Positions 17,044 to 25,780 of a DNA stretch of 64,000 nt are shown piece by piece. The notes under the pieces were generated by a model that searched no databases, had not been told where the DNA came from, and worked only from the letters and a program-made list of their open reading frames with translations. Numbering within the stretch: the stretch's first letter is position 1; each line of letters begins with the position of its first letter. The position numbers and the translations under genes are program-made. The stretch covers positions 124,001 through 188,000 of the forward strand of contig NZ_JASHIK010000001.1 of the NCBI RefSeq assembly GCF_030733745.1. Reading direction: 5' to 3'. The stretch comes from Stappia sp. MMSF_3263. GTDB taxonomy: Bacteria; Pseudomonadota; Alphaproteobacteria; Rhizobiales; Stappiaceae.

Positions 17044-18024
17044 ATGGAATGGTTCGGCTTCCTCAACTACGCCGTCTTCATGGCGATATTCATCTGCATC
17101 TACGCGCTGCTGGCGCTCGGCCTCAATATCCAGTGGGGCTTCACCGGCCTGTTCAACGCCGGTATCGCCGGATTCTTCGCTGTCGGGGCTTATACCTCGG
17201 CGATCCTCACCTCGCCGGAAGCGGCCGGGCGGATCGGCGGCTTCGACCTGCCGGTGCCGGTCGGCTGGCTCGGCGCGATGCTGGCCGCGGGCCTGATCGC
17301 CTGGCCGATCGGCAAGATCTGCCTGCGCCTGCGCTCCGACTACCTGGCCATCGCGACGATCGGCGTCGCCGAGATCATCCGCCTGGTGATCAAGTCGGAA
17401 GGTTGGCTGACCAATGCCGCGCGAGGCATCACGGATATTCCGCGTCCCTTCGGGGACCTTGCCTACCTGATGTCGCAGCTGGCCTATCTGGCGGTTGTCG
17501 GTGGCGCGCTGCTTGCCGTCTATCTCCTGGTCGAGCGGCAGTTCGCCTCGCCCTGGGGTCGCATGATGCGCGCCATCCGCGACAATGAGGACGCGGCCCG
17601 GGCGATGGGCAAGGATGTGCCCTATCGGCGGCTTGAGGCGTTCATCTTCGGATCCGCGTTGATGGGGCTTGGCGGTGCGCTCTTTGCCCATTTCAACCGG
17701 ACGATCACGCCGGAAGCGATCGACCCGATGGTCGCCACCTTCCTTGTCTGGATCATGCTTATCCTCGGTGGATCGGGCAACAACCGTGGCGCCATCCTGG
17801 GCGTTGCCGTCGTCTGGATCATCTGGTCCATGTCCGAGATCGTGACCGATCAGTTGCCGCATGAATACGCGGTCAAGGCGAAATACCTGCGGGTCTTCCT
17901 GATCGGCCTGATGCTGCAGCTGGTTCTCCGCTTCCGGCCGGAGGGCCTGTTGCCCGAGCCCCAGGGCGATGCGCACGCGAGAAGGGCGCCCGCCGCGACA
18001 CGTTCGCCCGGAGGGGCGGATTGA
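17044..18024 (+). CDS. livM: Branched-chain amino acid-type ABC transporter, permease LivM
   Basis: A 326-aa permease of the LivM class. It shows NIQWGFTGLFNAGIAGFFAVGAYTSAIL near the start, then LRLRSDYLAIATIGVAEIIR and RAMGKDVPYRRLEAFIFGSALMGLGGAL, the loop that contacts the ATPase. It partners LivH at 16147-17028. The C-terminal tail after residue 300 is basic and proline-rich. Confidence 0.87.
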   Translation: MEWFGFLNYAVFMAIFICIYALLALGLNIQWGFTGLFNAGIAGFFAVGAYTSAILTSPEAAGRIGGFDLPVPVGWLGAMLAAGLIAWPIGKICLRLRSDYLAIATIGVAEIIRLVIKSEGWLTNAARGITDIPRPFGDLAYLMSQLAYLAVVGGALLAVYLLVERQFASPWGRMMRAIRDNEDAARAMGKDVPYRRLEAFIFGSALMGLGGALFAHFNRTITPEAIDPMVATFLVWIMLILGGSGNNRGAILGVAVVWIIWSMSEIVTDQLPHEYAVKAKYLRVFLIGLMLQLVLRFRPEGLLPEPQGDAHARRAPAATRSPGGAD

Positions 18025-18184
18025 GACTTGTGGCGGCGGCGCGTTTCGGTTGAAACTGCCGCCACGATCGGCTCCGGCCAGCGGCCGGATCCGCGAAGCG
18101 GGCGACACGACACGCTCCCCGCTGCAAAAGGAAACGGCCGGCCATCGCGCGCCCGGCCGAACAACGACAATGTGGAGGTTTCTC

Positions 18185-19384
18185 ATGAAAAAATTCCGTA
18201 CTGCCGCCCTGGCGGCGCTTTTCGGCGCGACCGCGCTGGCGGCACCCGCCCATGCGGATGTCAAGATCGGCCTGCTCGGCGGTGTCACCGGCCCCATCGC
18301 CGCGATGGCGCCGGCCATGATCGACAGCGCCAACCTGGCGATCCAGCAGGTCAACGAGGCCGGCGGCATTCTTGCTGGCGAAAAGCTTGTCGGCGTCGTG
18401 GGCGACAGCGCCTGCAACCCGCAGAACGGCACCGATGCGGCCACCAAGGCGGTCAACATCGAGGGCGTTGTGGCCATCGTCGGCCCGCATTGCTCAGGCT
18501 CGGTGCTCGCCGCGGCGAACTCGGTCACCATCCCCGCCGGCATCACCATTGTGACGCCGTCCGGCACCTCGCCCGAGATCACGTCGCTCAAGGACAATGA
18601 CACCGTGTTCCGCACCGTGTCCTCCGACGACTATCAGGGCCGGGCGCTGGCGCGCACGCTGCTGGAGCGCGGCACCAAGAAGGTCGCGGTCGCCTATCTC
18701 AACAACGACTACGGCAAGGGTCTGGCGGATGCCTTCCGCGCCGAATTCGAGGAGAAGGGCGGCGAGATCGCCGGTTTCGCGGCGCATGAGGGCGAGAAGG
18801 CCTCCTATCGCTCCAACCTTGCAGAACTCGCTTCCGGTGGCGCCGACACGCTCGTCGTTCTCGATTATGGCGACGGATCGGGCCTGACCATGCTGCGCCA
18901 GGCACTTGAGAACGGCTTCTTCGAGAACTTCGTCGGCGCCGACGGCATGAAGTCGGATGCGCCGATCAAGGAACTCGGCGCGGAGAACCTGGCGACCTTC
19001 CTCGCATCGGCCCCGGTCGGCGAGAAGTCGGATGCGCTGGAAATGTTCAGCAAGGCCTTTTCCGATGTCGGCGGCGATCCGAGCGCGATTTTCGTGACCA
19101 CGTCCTATGACGCCGCCTTCATGCTGGCACTGGCCATCGAAAAGGCCGGCGGCGACAAGGCGAAGGTCGCGGCGTCGCTGCGCGAGATCTCCAGCGGTGA
19201 GGGCGAGCCGATCCGTCCCGGCGAGTGGGCCAAGGCGAAGGAACTGATCGCGGCCGGCAAGGCCATTGACTACAAGGGCGCTGCTGGCGATCACAACTTC
19301 GACGCCAATGGCGACGTTCCGGGGGCTTACGCGCTGTTCAAGGTGACGGACGAGGGCTTCGAGGTCGTTACCGAAATGAAGTAA
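18185..19384 (+). CDS. livJ: Branched-chain amino acid-type ABC transporter, substrate-binding protein
   Basis: A 399-aa periplasmic binding protein (Peripla_BP_6 type) with a signal peptide ending ALAAPAHA and a mature start DVKIGLLGGVTGPIAAMAP. Two type-I lobes are joined in the usual manner; residues SGTSPEIT and VTTSYDAAFML mark the ligand pocket region. I start at ATG 18185 because GTGGAGGTTTCTC lies directly upstream and the signal peptide is then N-terminal. A 160-base gap after livM and a strong hairpin terminator behind suggest it closes the operon. Ligand unknown; an aromatic amino acid is possible given the kyn genes. Confidence 0.87.
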   Translation: MKKFRTAALAALFGATALAAPAHADVKIGLLGGVTGPIAAMAPAMIDSANLAIQQVNEAGGILAGEKLVGVVGDSACNPQNGTDAATKAVNIEGVVAIVGPHCSGSVLAAANSVTIPAGITIVTPSGTSPEITSLKDNDTVFRTVSSDDYQGRALARTLLERGTKKVAVAYLNNDYGKGLADAFRAEFEEKGGEIAGFAAHEGEKASYRSNLAELASGGADTLVVLDYGDGSGLTMLRQALENGFFENFVGADGMKSDAPIKELGAENLATFLASAPVGEKSDALEMFSKAFSDVGGDPSAIFVTTSYDAAFMLALAIEKAGGDKAKVAASLREISSGEGEPIRPGEWAKAKELIAAGKAIDYKGAAGDHNFDANGDVPGAYALFKVTDEGFEVVTEMK

Positions 19385-19425
19385 GGAGGCGGGGTCGTCC
19401 CGGCTCCGAACCCCTTCGAGGCAAG

Positions 19426-19453
19426 CGGCGGCGCCTTTCGGTGTCGCCGTTTT
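19426..19453 (+). terminator. Rho-independent terminator behind livJ
   Basis: A 10-base-pair stem (19426-19435 with 19440-19449, including two G-U pairs) closes a TTTC loop and is followed by TTTT. It lies 41 bases after the livJ stop. Confidence 0.75.
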
Positions 19454-19559
19454 GCGTTGTGTCGCCATGCTGCCAGCGCGGCCACTCAACACGCACGCGA
19501 AAAATGGCGCCGGCCGGAACCCGGCCGCCGCTCATGGCAGGTTATCCGGTGAGGGAAGG

Positions 19560-20027
19560 TCAGGCGCGCTGCAGCTGGGCCGAACTGGCGGCGGGATCCA
19601 TGTTCAGCAGGAAACGGATTTCGGTGCGATCCTCGGCGAGTTCCGCGATCGTGTGAGAATCGAGCACGCTCATGAACGCCTCCAGCGCCTCGTGAAGCAG
19701 GCCGTTGAAGCCGCAAGAGGTGATCAGTGGGCAGTCCTTGCGTCCGGATTCAAAGCACTCCGCCAGCAGGAAGCTTTCCTCGGCGGCGCGCACAGCCGCC
19801 CCGACCGTGATCTCCTCGGCCGGGCGTGCCAGCATGATGCCGCCATTGCGTCCGCGCAGGGTGCGTACGAAGCCCGCATCCACAAGAACCTTGAGGATCT
19901 TGAACAGATGGGTTTCCGACATCTCGAAGCTTGCCGCGATATCCGCGACACGGCTTGGGGATCCGGGATTGGCCGCGCAGTAGATGAGCGTGCGGACGGC
20001 ATAGTTGGTCTGCTGAGTCAGGCGCAT
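19560..20027 (-). CDS. rirA: Rrf2-family iron-responsive regulator RirA
   Basis: A 155-aa Rrf2 winged-helix protein. The three Fe-S cluster cysteines are Cys91, Cys99 and Cys105 (AECFESGRKDCPLITSCGF), exactly the RirA positions. The flanking sequence (MRLTQQTNYAVR at the start, IRFLLNM near the end) also follows rhizobial RirA rather than IscR or NsrR. RirA with an intact cluster represses iron-uptake genes and loses function when iron or cluster is scarce. I start at 20027; the extra 12 codons to 20063 do not match the family. A TTGACA element on the minus strand (20099-20094) lies about 70 bases upstream. No iron-uptake genes are adjacent. Confidence 0.87.
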   Translation of the reverse strand: MRLTQQTNYAVRTLIYCAANPGSPSRVADIAASFEMSETHLFKILKVLVDAGFVRTLRGRNGGIMLARPAEEITVGAAVRAAEESFLLAECFESGRKDCPLITSCGFNGLLHEALEAFMSVLDSHTIAELAEDRTEIRFLLNMDPAASSAQLQRA

Positions 20028-20121
20028 GCCATTAGATATGAGGCGCTTGGTGGCCCACGTCAACGGGAAAGCGAGCTAAAACATGCCTCTGTTTGTCAAG
20101 TTTTTGTCAGCGGTTGTTCCC

Positions 20122-21033
20122 TTACGGAAAAGGCCGGTTGTCTGGAGCTGCCCGTTGCCCGAGGGCGCTGGCGGCGAAGTCGAGGAATGCGCGAACGCGG
20201 GCCGGCACGCGGTGCCCGTGCGGATGGACGAGATGAACCGGTATGCGGGATGTCTCGAAGGAGGCGAGGATCTCGACAAGGCTTCCCTGGGCAAGCGCCG
20301 GCTGCACCTGGTAGGACAGTGCCCGGGTGATGCCGAAACCGGCAACCGCCGCGTCGATCGCCGCCCGAACCGTGTTGACGCTGAGCGCCGGCGCACGTGC
20401 ATGAACGATGCTGCGCTCCCCGTTCCTGAATGTCCAGTCGCCGTCGCCCAGGCCCCGGGCCGCGACCAGTCGATGCTTCCGAAGTGCGTCCGGCGTTTCC
20501 GGCGTGCCGGCGCGCGCCAGATAGGCAGGCGCTGCGACGGTGACAAGGCGTAGCGTTCCGACGCGCCGGGCCATCAGGCTGGCGCCCTGCAATTCGCCGA
20601 TGCGAAGAGCGATGTCGAAACCTTCCTCGACAAGGTCGACGATCCGGTCGAGCAACATCAACTCGGCCGCGACCTCGCGATTGGCATCGAGGAAATCGCG
20701 CAGCACGGGAGCAAGCAGCATTTCGCCGAAAAGAACCGGTGCCGTGATGCGCAGCGTGCCGCGCGGCGTGCCGTGGGCGCCCCTGGCGGTCTCCTCGGCT
20801 TCCGCGAGGGCGGCAAGCACCTGACGCGCCTCGACGAGGAAACGTTCGCCGGCCTCGGTGAGGGCTATGGCACGGGTGGAGCGCAGGAAGAGCCGGGCAT
20901 CGAGGCGCGCTTCGAGACCCGCGATCAGGCGGGTAACGGCGGCCGGCGACCGGTTGAGGGCGCGTGCGGCGGCATTGAACGCACCGCGTTCTGCCACTGC
21001 GACGAAGGCTTGCATCTCAGTGAAACGATCCAT
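20122..21033 (-). CDS. LysR-family transcriptional regulator
   Basis: A 303-aa LysR protein with an N-terminal winged helix (MDRFTEMQAFVAVAERGAFN, then AAARALNRSPAAVTRLIAGLE) and a type-2 periplasmic-binding-like effector domain from about residue 90. It is divergent from the split-barrel flavoprotein at 21201, with an AT-rich 167-base intergenic region, the usual layout of a LysR regulator and its target. The effector is unknown. Confidence 0.88.
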   Translation of the reverse strand: MDRFTEMQAFVAVAERGAFNAAARALNRSPAAVTRLIAGLEARLDARLFLRSTRAIALTEAGERFLVEARQVLAALAEAEETARGAHGTPRGTLRITAPVLFGEMLLAPVLRDFLDANREVAAELMLLDRIVDLVEEGFDIALRIGELQGASLMARRVGTLRLVTVAAPAYLARAGTPETPDALRKHRLVAARGLGDGDWTFRNGERSIVHARAPALSVNTVRAAIDAAVAGFGITRALSYQVQPALAQGSLVEILASFETSRIPVHLVHPHGHRVPARVRAFLDFAASALGQRAAPDNRPFP

Positions 21034-21200
21034 GATTGCGCATAATGAAACAAACTAATTCGATATTCGATGATTATCTCGACAATCAGTGTTCGCCATA
21101 TTGCCTGAAACGCGGCAATGCCCGTGTCGGCGTCGGGCCGGCAGCGGGTGGGCATCGGTGCCCACGGCATGTCATGCATTGCCCGAATGGAGTGGATGTC

Positions 21201-21827
21201 ATGGCCCGAGCCTTCGCCGAAATCGCCTTCACCCCGGCCGTGCGCGCCCTTCAGAAGCAGGAAGGGTCGAATGCCGCCTATGATCCCTTCCTGGAACCAG
21301 GCGTGGAGGCCCGTGACCGTCTTGGCGAGGCCGAGGCAACCTTCATCTCTCTGCGCGACGGGTTCTATCAGGCAAGTGTTTCTGAAACTGGCTGGCCTTA
21401 TGTGCAGTTTCGCGGCGGACCGCGCGGCTTTCTCAAGGTGCTCGATGAGCGGACGGTGGCCTATGCGGATTTCCGCGGCAACCGGCAGTATCTGAGCGTT
21501 GGAAACCTCGCTGGAAACGATCGGGTGTCGCTGATCCTGACGGACTATCCCAACCGGGGGCGGCTGAAGCTGTGGGGCCATGCCCGTGTCATCCAGAAGG
21601 CGGACGATCCGGCGCTGATCGGCAACCTTGTCGATCCCGGATACCGCGCCCTGCCGGAGCGTGCCGTGGTGATCACGATCGAGGCTTTCGACTGGAACTG
21701 TCCCTCGCATATCCCGCGGCGCTTCACGCTGGAAGAGCTGGAGCCGCATCTGGCGCCGCTGCGGGCCGAGATCGAGCGGTTCGCGCTGGAAAATGCGCGT
21801 CTGAAGGCGGCAAACGGTATGGAGTGA
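21201..21827 (+). CDS. Pyridoxamine 5'-phosphate oxidase-like flavin-nucleotide-binding protein
   Basis: A 208-aa FMN-binding split-barrel protein (COG3576-like). The core is FISLRDGFYQASVSETGWPYVQFRGG, followed by VAYADFRGNRQYLSVGNLAGNDRVSLILTDY and RLKLWGHARVI, which form the barrel strands and the FMN phosphate contacts (R/N-Q). A C-terminal helical segment (EELEPHLAPLRAEIERFALENARL) is a short coiled coil. I start at ATG 21201 with GGAGTGG upstream. True PNPOx activity is not implied; related proteins act as small-molecule reductases or detoxifiers. Divergent from the LysR gene. Confidence 0.8.
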   Translation: MARAFAEIAFTPAVRALQKQEGSNAAYDPFLEPGVEARDRLGEAEATFISLRDGFYQASVSETGWPYVQFRGGPRGFLKVLDERTVAYADFRGNRQYLSVGNLAGNDRVSLILTDYPNRGRLKLWGHARVIQKADDPALIGNLVDPGYRALPERAVVITIEAFDWNCPSHIPRRFTLEELEPHLAPLRAEIERFALENARLKAANGME

Positions 21828-21927
21828 CGGGGTTCGCTTGATCGGGTTGCATTGCGATCATTCCGCTTGCCATGGCTGTATGAGCGGTGCTAGGCGCGAA
21901 CGGTCGATGCCCGGAGGGAGGAACCTG

Positions 21928-22560
21928 ATGAACGAGTTGACGCTTGCCGCATTCGCCATGGTTGCCTTCATCGGCATAGTCACGCCCGGCCCGACCGTCC
22001 TGCTGGCGTTGGCCAACGGTTCGCGCTTCGGTCTCCGGCGGGCGCTCTACGGCATGGCCGGGGCGCTCCTGTCGGACCTTGTGCTTGTCGGCGCCGTTGC
22101 CCTCGGGCTCGGTGCATTGCTTGCCGCGTCCGAATTCTGGTTCCAGGTTGTGAAATGGCTGGGTGTTGCCTACCTCGCCTTCCTCGGCGTGATGCTGCTG
22201 CGTTCGCGCGGGTCGGTCGACGGCGCTCTTGCCGAAGCTGGGCGGGAGGCCGGCTCGCCACGGGCCATCTTTCTCAAGAGCTTTCTCGTCGCGGTGACCA
22301 ATCCCAAGGGCTATCTGTTCTTTTCGGCCTTCCTGCCGCAATTCATCGATCCGTCGGCCCCGCAGGTGCCGCAATATCTCGCCCTGACCTGCATCTTCAC
22401 AACCATCGATCTCCTCGTGATGTTCGCCTATGCGGTCTGCGGTTCACGGCTTGCGCATGTTCTCAGGAATGCCGGGGCGCTCTGGCTCGACCGCATCTGC
22501 GGCGGCGCGCTGCTGGCGCTGGCCGCATCTCTCGCCGCCTACCGTCGATCATCCGCCTGA
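21928..22560 (+). CDS. LysE/RhtB-family amino acid exporter
   Basis: A 210-aa inner-membrane protein with about six hydrophobic segments. The N-terminal GIVTPGPTVLLALANGSRFG carries the conserved P-G-P motif of the LysE/RhtB family, and LVAVTNPKGYLFFSAFLPQFI is the second conserved block (NPK). GGGAGGAACCTG precedes ATG 21928. The substrate is not predictable. It follows the split-barrel gene by 100 bases on the same strand and may share its control. Confidence 0.87.
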   Translation: MNELTLAAFAMVAFIGIVTPGPTVLLALANGSRFGLRRALYGMAGALLSDLVLVGAVALGLGALLAASEFWFQVVKWLGVAYLAFLGVMLLRSRGSVDGALAEAGREAGSPRAIFLKSFLVAVTNPKGYLFFSAFLPQFIDPSAPQVPQYLALTCIFTTIDLLVMFAYAVCGSRLAHVLRNAGALWLDRICGGALLALAASLAAYRRSSA

Positions 22561-22592
22561 CGGTCAGCCAGTCTCGCGCACCCGATTTCGGC

Positions 22593-22637
22593 TTGAACGT
22601 CCGGCAAAAAATATGAATACTGATTCATAATTCATAT
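22593..22637 (+). promoter_or_regulatory. TetR-gene promoter with overlapping operator
   Basis: A TTGAAC -35 (22593-22598) and an AATACT -10 (22616-22621) are spaced 17 bases. Over the -10 lies an inverted repeat: ATATGAAT (22611-22618) with ATTCATAT (22630-22637), plus an inner TGATTCAT (22621-22628). The 27-nt window 22611-22637 matches the site at 32907-32933, in front of the minus-strand transporter operon, at 20 of 27 positions. The position fits autorepression by the TetR gene that follows. Confidence 0.65.
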
Positions 22638-22656
22638 TGAGCCGGGTGAGCATGTC

Positions 22657-23445
22657 GTGAGCAAGACGAAGGCGGGCAAGGGCGCGGAGCGGTCACCGGA
22701 TCGCGGCCGCGCGACACGCGGGTCAAAGGCCGGTGTGAAGACAACCGCCCCCAAGACAGAACCATCCAAGAATGGCGCGACCGGGCGGGGCGGGGCAAGC
22801 GCCTTGCAGCGGCCCGAGGCGAAAGGGGAGCTTGCCGCCGGCATGCCGAAGACGGCACGCGGGGCGGCGACGCGGCGCGCCATCCTGGAAGCGGCCGAAC
22901 GGGCCATCGGCCGGCAGGGCTTCAACGAGGCGTCGATCGGCTCGATCACCCGCGAGGCGGGCGTCGCGCAGGGCACCTTCTACATCTATTTCGCCAGCAA
23001 GGACGAGGTGTTCTCGGAGCTTGTCGCCGAGATGGGCCGCATGCTGCGTCACGCCATCAGCGAGGCGACGTCCGGTTATGCTGATCGTTTGGAAGCCGAG
23101 CGCGAGGGCCTGCGTGCCTTTCTCGGCTTCGTTTCGGCCCATCCGGAGCTCTATCGGATCGTCCAGGAGGCGCAATTCGTCGACCGGGATGCCTATCTCG
23201 CCTATTTCCGTACCTTTGCGGACGGCTATCGCGAGGGACTGGAACGCGCTGCCGGCAACGGCGCCATCCGGCCGGGCGATGCCGAAGTCCGCGCCTGGGC
23301 GCTGATGGGCATCGCCCGCTCGCTCGGCGAGTTTCAGGTTGTCTTCGGTGGCAAGACGCCGCTCGACACGATGGTCGAGGTCGCCCACGACCTGATCGAG
23401 AACGGATTGAAGGCGCGGGACGACCAGGACGAGGCCGGCCGATGA
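22657..23445 (+). CDS. TetR-family transcriptional regulator
   Basis: A 262-aa TetR protein. The helix-turn-helix is at about residues 68-115 (RRAILEAAERAIGRQGFNEAS, then ITREAGVAQGTFYIYFASKDEVF), followed by a variable ligand-binding domain (TetR_C). The first 65 residues are a low-complexity Lys/Arg/Ala/Gly/Pro extension not usual for the family. I use GTG 22657 because the operator-promoter lies just upstream; ATG 22843 (MPKTARGAATRR) is an in-frame alternative that would remove the extension but leave a 200-base leader. The stop overlaps the crotonase start, so it is the first gene of the catabolic operon. Ligand probably an acyl-CoA or acid of the pathway (inferred). Confidence 0.83.
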   Translation: MSKTKAGKGAERSPDRGRATRGSKAGVKTTAPKTEPSKNGATGRGGASALQRPEAKGELAAGMPKTARGAATRRAILEAAERAIGRQGFNEASIGSITREAGVAQGTFYIYFASKDEVFSELVAEMGRMLRHAISEATSGYADRLEAEREGLRAFLGFVSAHPELYRIVQEAQFVDRDAYLAYFRTFADGYREGLERAAGNGAIRPGDAEVRAWALMGIARSLGEFQVVFGGKTPLDTMVEVAHDLIENGLKARDDQDEAGR

Positions 23446-24236
23446 CCGCCACCGTGCATCTCGATCGTGCCGGTGAGGCTGCATGGTTGACGCTCGACCG
23501 GCCGGGGCGGGGCAACGCGCTGGTGCCGGAACTGCTGGCGGCCTTGCGCGCCCGGATCGCGGAGGCCCGTACCGCCGGCGCCCGCGTGCTTGTGGTGACC
23601 GGCGCCGGGCGGGCCTTTTCCGCCGGCGGGGATGTTGGCGTCTTCGCCGCTCATGCGTCCGACACGGTCGCCTTGCGGGCCTATGCGGCAGAGATCGTCG
23701 GGGAACTCAACGCGGCGGTCCTTGATCTGCTGGCCTTTCCCGCACCTGTCCTTGCCGCCGTCAACGGTCCGGTCACGGGAGGGTCCGCCGGGCTGATCCT
23801 CGCTGCCGACATGGTTGCGATGAGCGATACGGCCTTCCTGCAACCCTATTACAGCGAGATCGGCTTCGCCCCCGACGGTGGCTGGACGGCGCTTCTGCCC
23901 GAGCGCATCGGCAGCGCGCGGGCGCTGAAGGCACTGTATCTCAACGAGCGCCTTTCGGCACACGACTGCCTGAAGCTCGGCATTGCCGATCATGTGTGCG
24001 AGGCAGACCGACTGGGCGCCGTCACGGGCGGGCAGGTCGCGATGATCCTGGAAAAGGACGCGGCAAGCCTTGCGGTTTCGCGCGCGAATGTCTGGAGCCC
24101 GGCGCGCCGGGCCCGGCTCGCGACCGCGCTGGAGCGCGAGCGCGAGGGGTTCCTGTCGTTGATCGCGCGCCCTGAAACGCTGGAGCGCATGCAGCGGTTC
24201 CTCGCCGCGGTCCGTCCGGCGGAGCCCGCGAGATGA
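23442..24236 (+). CDS. Crotonase-fold acyl-CoA hydratase/isomerase family protein
   Basis: A 264-aa crotonase. The oxyanion-hole segments are RAFSAGGD (about 63-70) and NGPVTGGSAG (about 107-116). The two glutamates of canonical enoyl-CoA hydratase are missing: GGSAGLIL replaces GGGCELAM, and LQPYYSEIG replaces the QPE segment. It has Asp in IGFAPDGGWTALLP, as PaaG-type isomerases do (PDGGGTW-like). So it is probably an isomerase or another crotonase activity rather than a standard hydratase. ATGA overlaps on both sides link it to the TetR gene and the CoA ligase. Confidence 0.82.
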   Translation: MTATVHLDRAGEAAWLTLDRPGRGNALVPELLAALRARIAEARTAGARVLVVTGAGRAFSAGGDVGVFAAHASDTVALRAYAAEIVGELNAAVLDLLAFPAPVLAAVNGPVTGGSAGLILAADMVAMSDTAFLQPYYSEIGFAPDGGWTALLPERIGSARALKALYLNERLSAHDCLKLGIADHVCEADRLGAVTGGQVAMILEKDAASLAVSRANVWSPARRARLATALEREREGFLSLIARPETLERMQRFLAAVRPAEPAR

Positions 24237-25780
24237 TCCACGTGACGGACATGGCGGCGAAGCGTGCCGAGTTGACGCCGGATAAGATCGCCTTTCGCGA
24301 CCACGAGACGGGGGCGGCTCTCAGCTTTTCCGAGGTCGATCGCCGGGCCAACCGTATGGCGCGCTGGTTATGCGCGCGCGGATGTGCAGCCGGCGACCGG
24401 ATCGCGGTGCTGTGCCACAATCATCCGGATTTCTTCGTGCTGCTCTTTGCCGCCCAGAAGGCAGGTCTCGTTCTGCTGCCTCTCAACTGGCGGCAACCGG
24501 CGGCCGAACTGGAGCCCGTTCTGGTCGAGGCGGGCGCGCGCCTTCTCCTGCATGATGCGGCGACGGCGGAGACGGCGGCGGAGCTGGCGCGGCGAACGGG
24601 ATGCGAGCGGGTTGGATTCGCCGATGCCGGCGAGAGTGCCGGCGCGGATGCGGATGGAGCCTCGCTCGAGGCGCTGCTGGAGGGGATGAGCGAGGAGGCT
24701 TTCGGCGAGGGTCGGATCGATGCCGAGGCGCCCTGGTATCTGCTCGCCACGTCCGGTACCACCGGCACGCCGAAACTGGTGATCCAGACGGCGGCGATGG
24801 CCTGGGCGAATGCCGTGAACTATTCTCAGGCAACCGGGCTTTTGGCCAGCGACACGGGCGTCAACTATCTGCCGTTGTTCCACACTGCCGGGATCAATCT
24901 CTTCGCGCTGCCGCTGTTTCTCGCCGGTGGCCAGACCATCGTGCTGCGCAAGTTCGACGCACCGGCAGTGCTGAAGCTGATCGCCGGGGGCGCCGTGACC
25001 GCCTTTTTCGGCGTGCCGGCGATCTATCAGGCGCTGGCGCTGGAGCCGGATTTCGCGCATGCGGATTTCTCGGCACTGCGTTCGCTCGGTTGCGGCGGCG
25101 CGCCGATGCCTGCGCCCTTGCTTGAAACCTATCTCAAGCGCGGTGTCACCGTGTGCAACGGCATGGGCATGACGGAAACCGGTCCGACCGTGTTCCTCGC
25201 CGATGCGGACCGCGCGGCGGAGAAGATCGGTTCGGTCGGCAAGGCGCAGATCCTTGCCGAGGTACGTCTCGTCACAGCCGACGGCAGCGTCGTGGAAGGG
25301 GCGGGCGAGGGCGAGTTGCAGATCCGCGGTTCCGGCGTCACGCCCGGATACTACGGCAACCCGGAGGCAACGCTGGCCGCCTTCGTGGACGGGGGGTGGC
25401 TGCGTTCGGGCGATGTCGCCCGCCGCGACGGGGACGGCTACTACTACATCGTCGATCGCATCAAGGACATGTACATTTCCGGCGGCGAGAATGTCTATCC
25501 GGCCGAGGTCGAGCGGGTGCTGGTCACTCATGCGGACATTCTGGATGCGGTCGTGGTCGGCGTGCCGGACGAAACGTGGGGAGAGGTGGGCGCCGCCTAT
25601 CTGATCCCGAGACCTGGTGCGGAGATCGACACGGCGAGGCTCCTTGCCTGGTGCCGCCAGAGACTTGCCGGCTACAAGGTGCCGCGCAGCGTGACGGTCG
25701 TTGCGGACCTGCCGCGCACAGCCGCGGGCAAGGTGCAGAAGCACGTCCTGAAATCCATGCATGAAGAGGGCGCCCGATGA
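24233..25780 (+). CDS. Acyl-CoA synthetase (AMP-forming ligase)
   Basis: A 515-aa ANL-superfamily ligase. The P-loop-like motif is LLATSGTTGTPKLVIQT; A5 is GMGMTETGPTVF, A7 is LRSGDVARRDGDGYYYIVDR, A8 follows at IKDMYISGGENVYPAEVE, and the A10 lysine is in PRTAAGKVQKHVL. It activates a carboxylic acid to its CoA thioester. The specificity is not readable, but the FadD/CaiC-like layout and neighbours suggest a medium-chain, alicyclic or aromatic acid. It overlaps the crotonase and MaoC genes by four bases each. It defines the entry step of the TetR-controlled pathway. Confidence 0.87.
   Translation: MIHVTDMAAKRAELTPDKIAFRDHETGAALSFSEVDRRANRMARWLCARGCAAGDRIAVLCHNHPDFFVLLFAAQKAGLVLLPLNWRQPAAELEPVLVEAGARLLLHDAATAETAAELARRTGCERVGFADAGESAGADADGASLEALLEGMSEEAFGEGRIDAEAPWYLLATSGTTGTPKLVIQTAAMAWANAVNYSQATGLLASDTGVNYLPLFHTAGINLFALPLFLAGGQTIVLRKFDAPAVLKLIAGGAVTAFFGVPAIYQALALEPDFAHADFSALRSLGCGGAPMPAPLLETYLKRGVTVCNGMGMTETGPTVFLADADRAAEKIGSVGKAQILAEVRLVTADGSVVEGAGEGELQIRGSGVTPGYYGNPEATLAAFVDGGWLRSGDVARRDGDGYYYIVDRIKDMYISGGENVYPAEVERVLVTHADILDAVVVGVPDETWGEVGAAYLIPRPGAEIDTARLLAWCRQRLAGYKVPRSVTVVADLPRTAAGKVQKHVLKSMHEEGAR

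Noticed and set aside
16528-18615. A 695-codon minus-strand open frame across livH, livM and livJ
   Set aside because: It is antisense to three clear transporter genes, has no domain-like sequence, and arises from high GC with few stops. The plus-strand genes fully explain the region.
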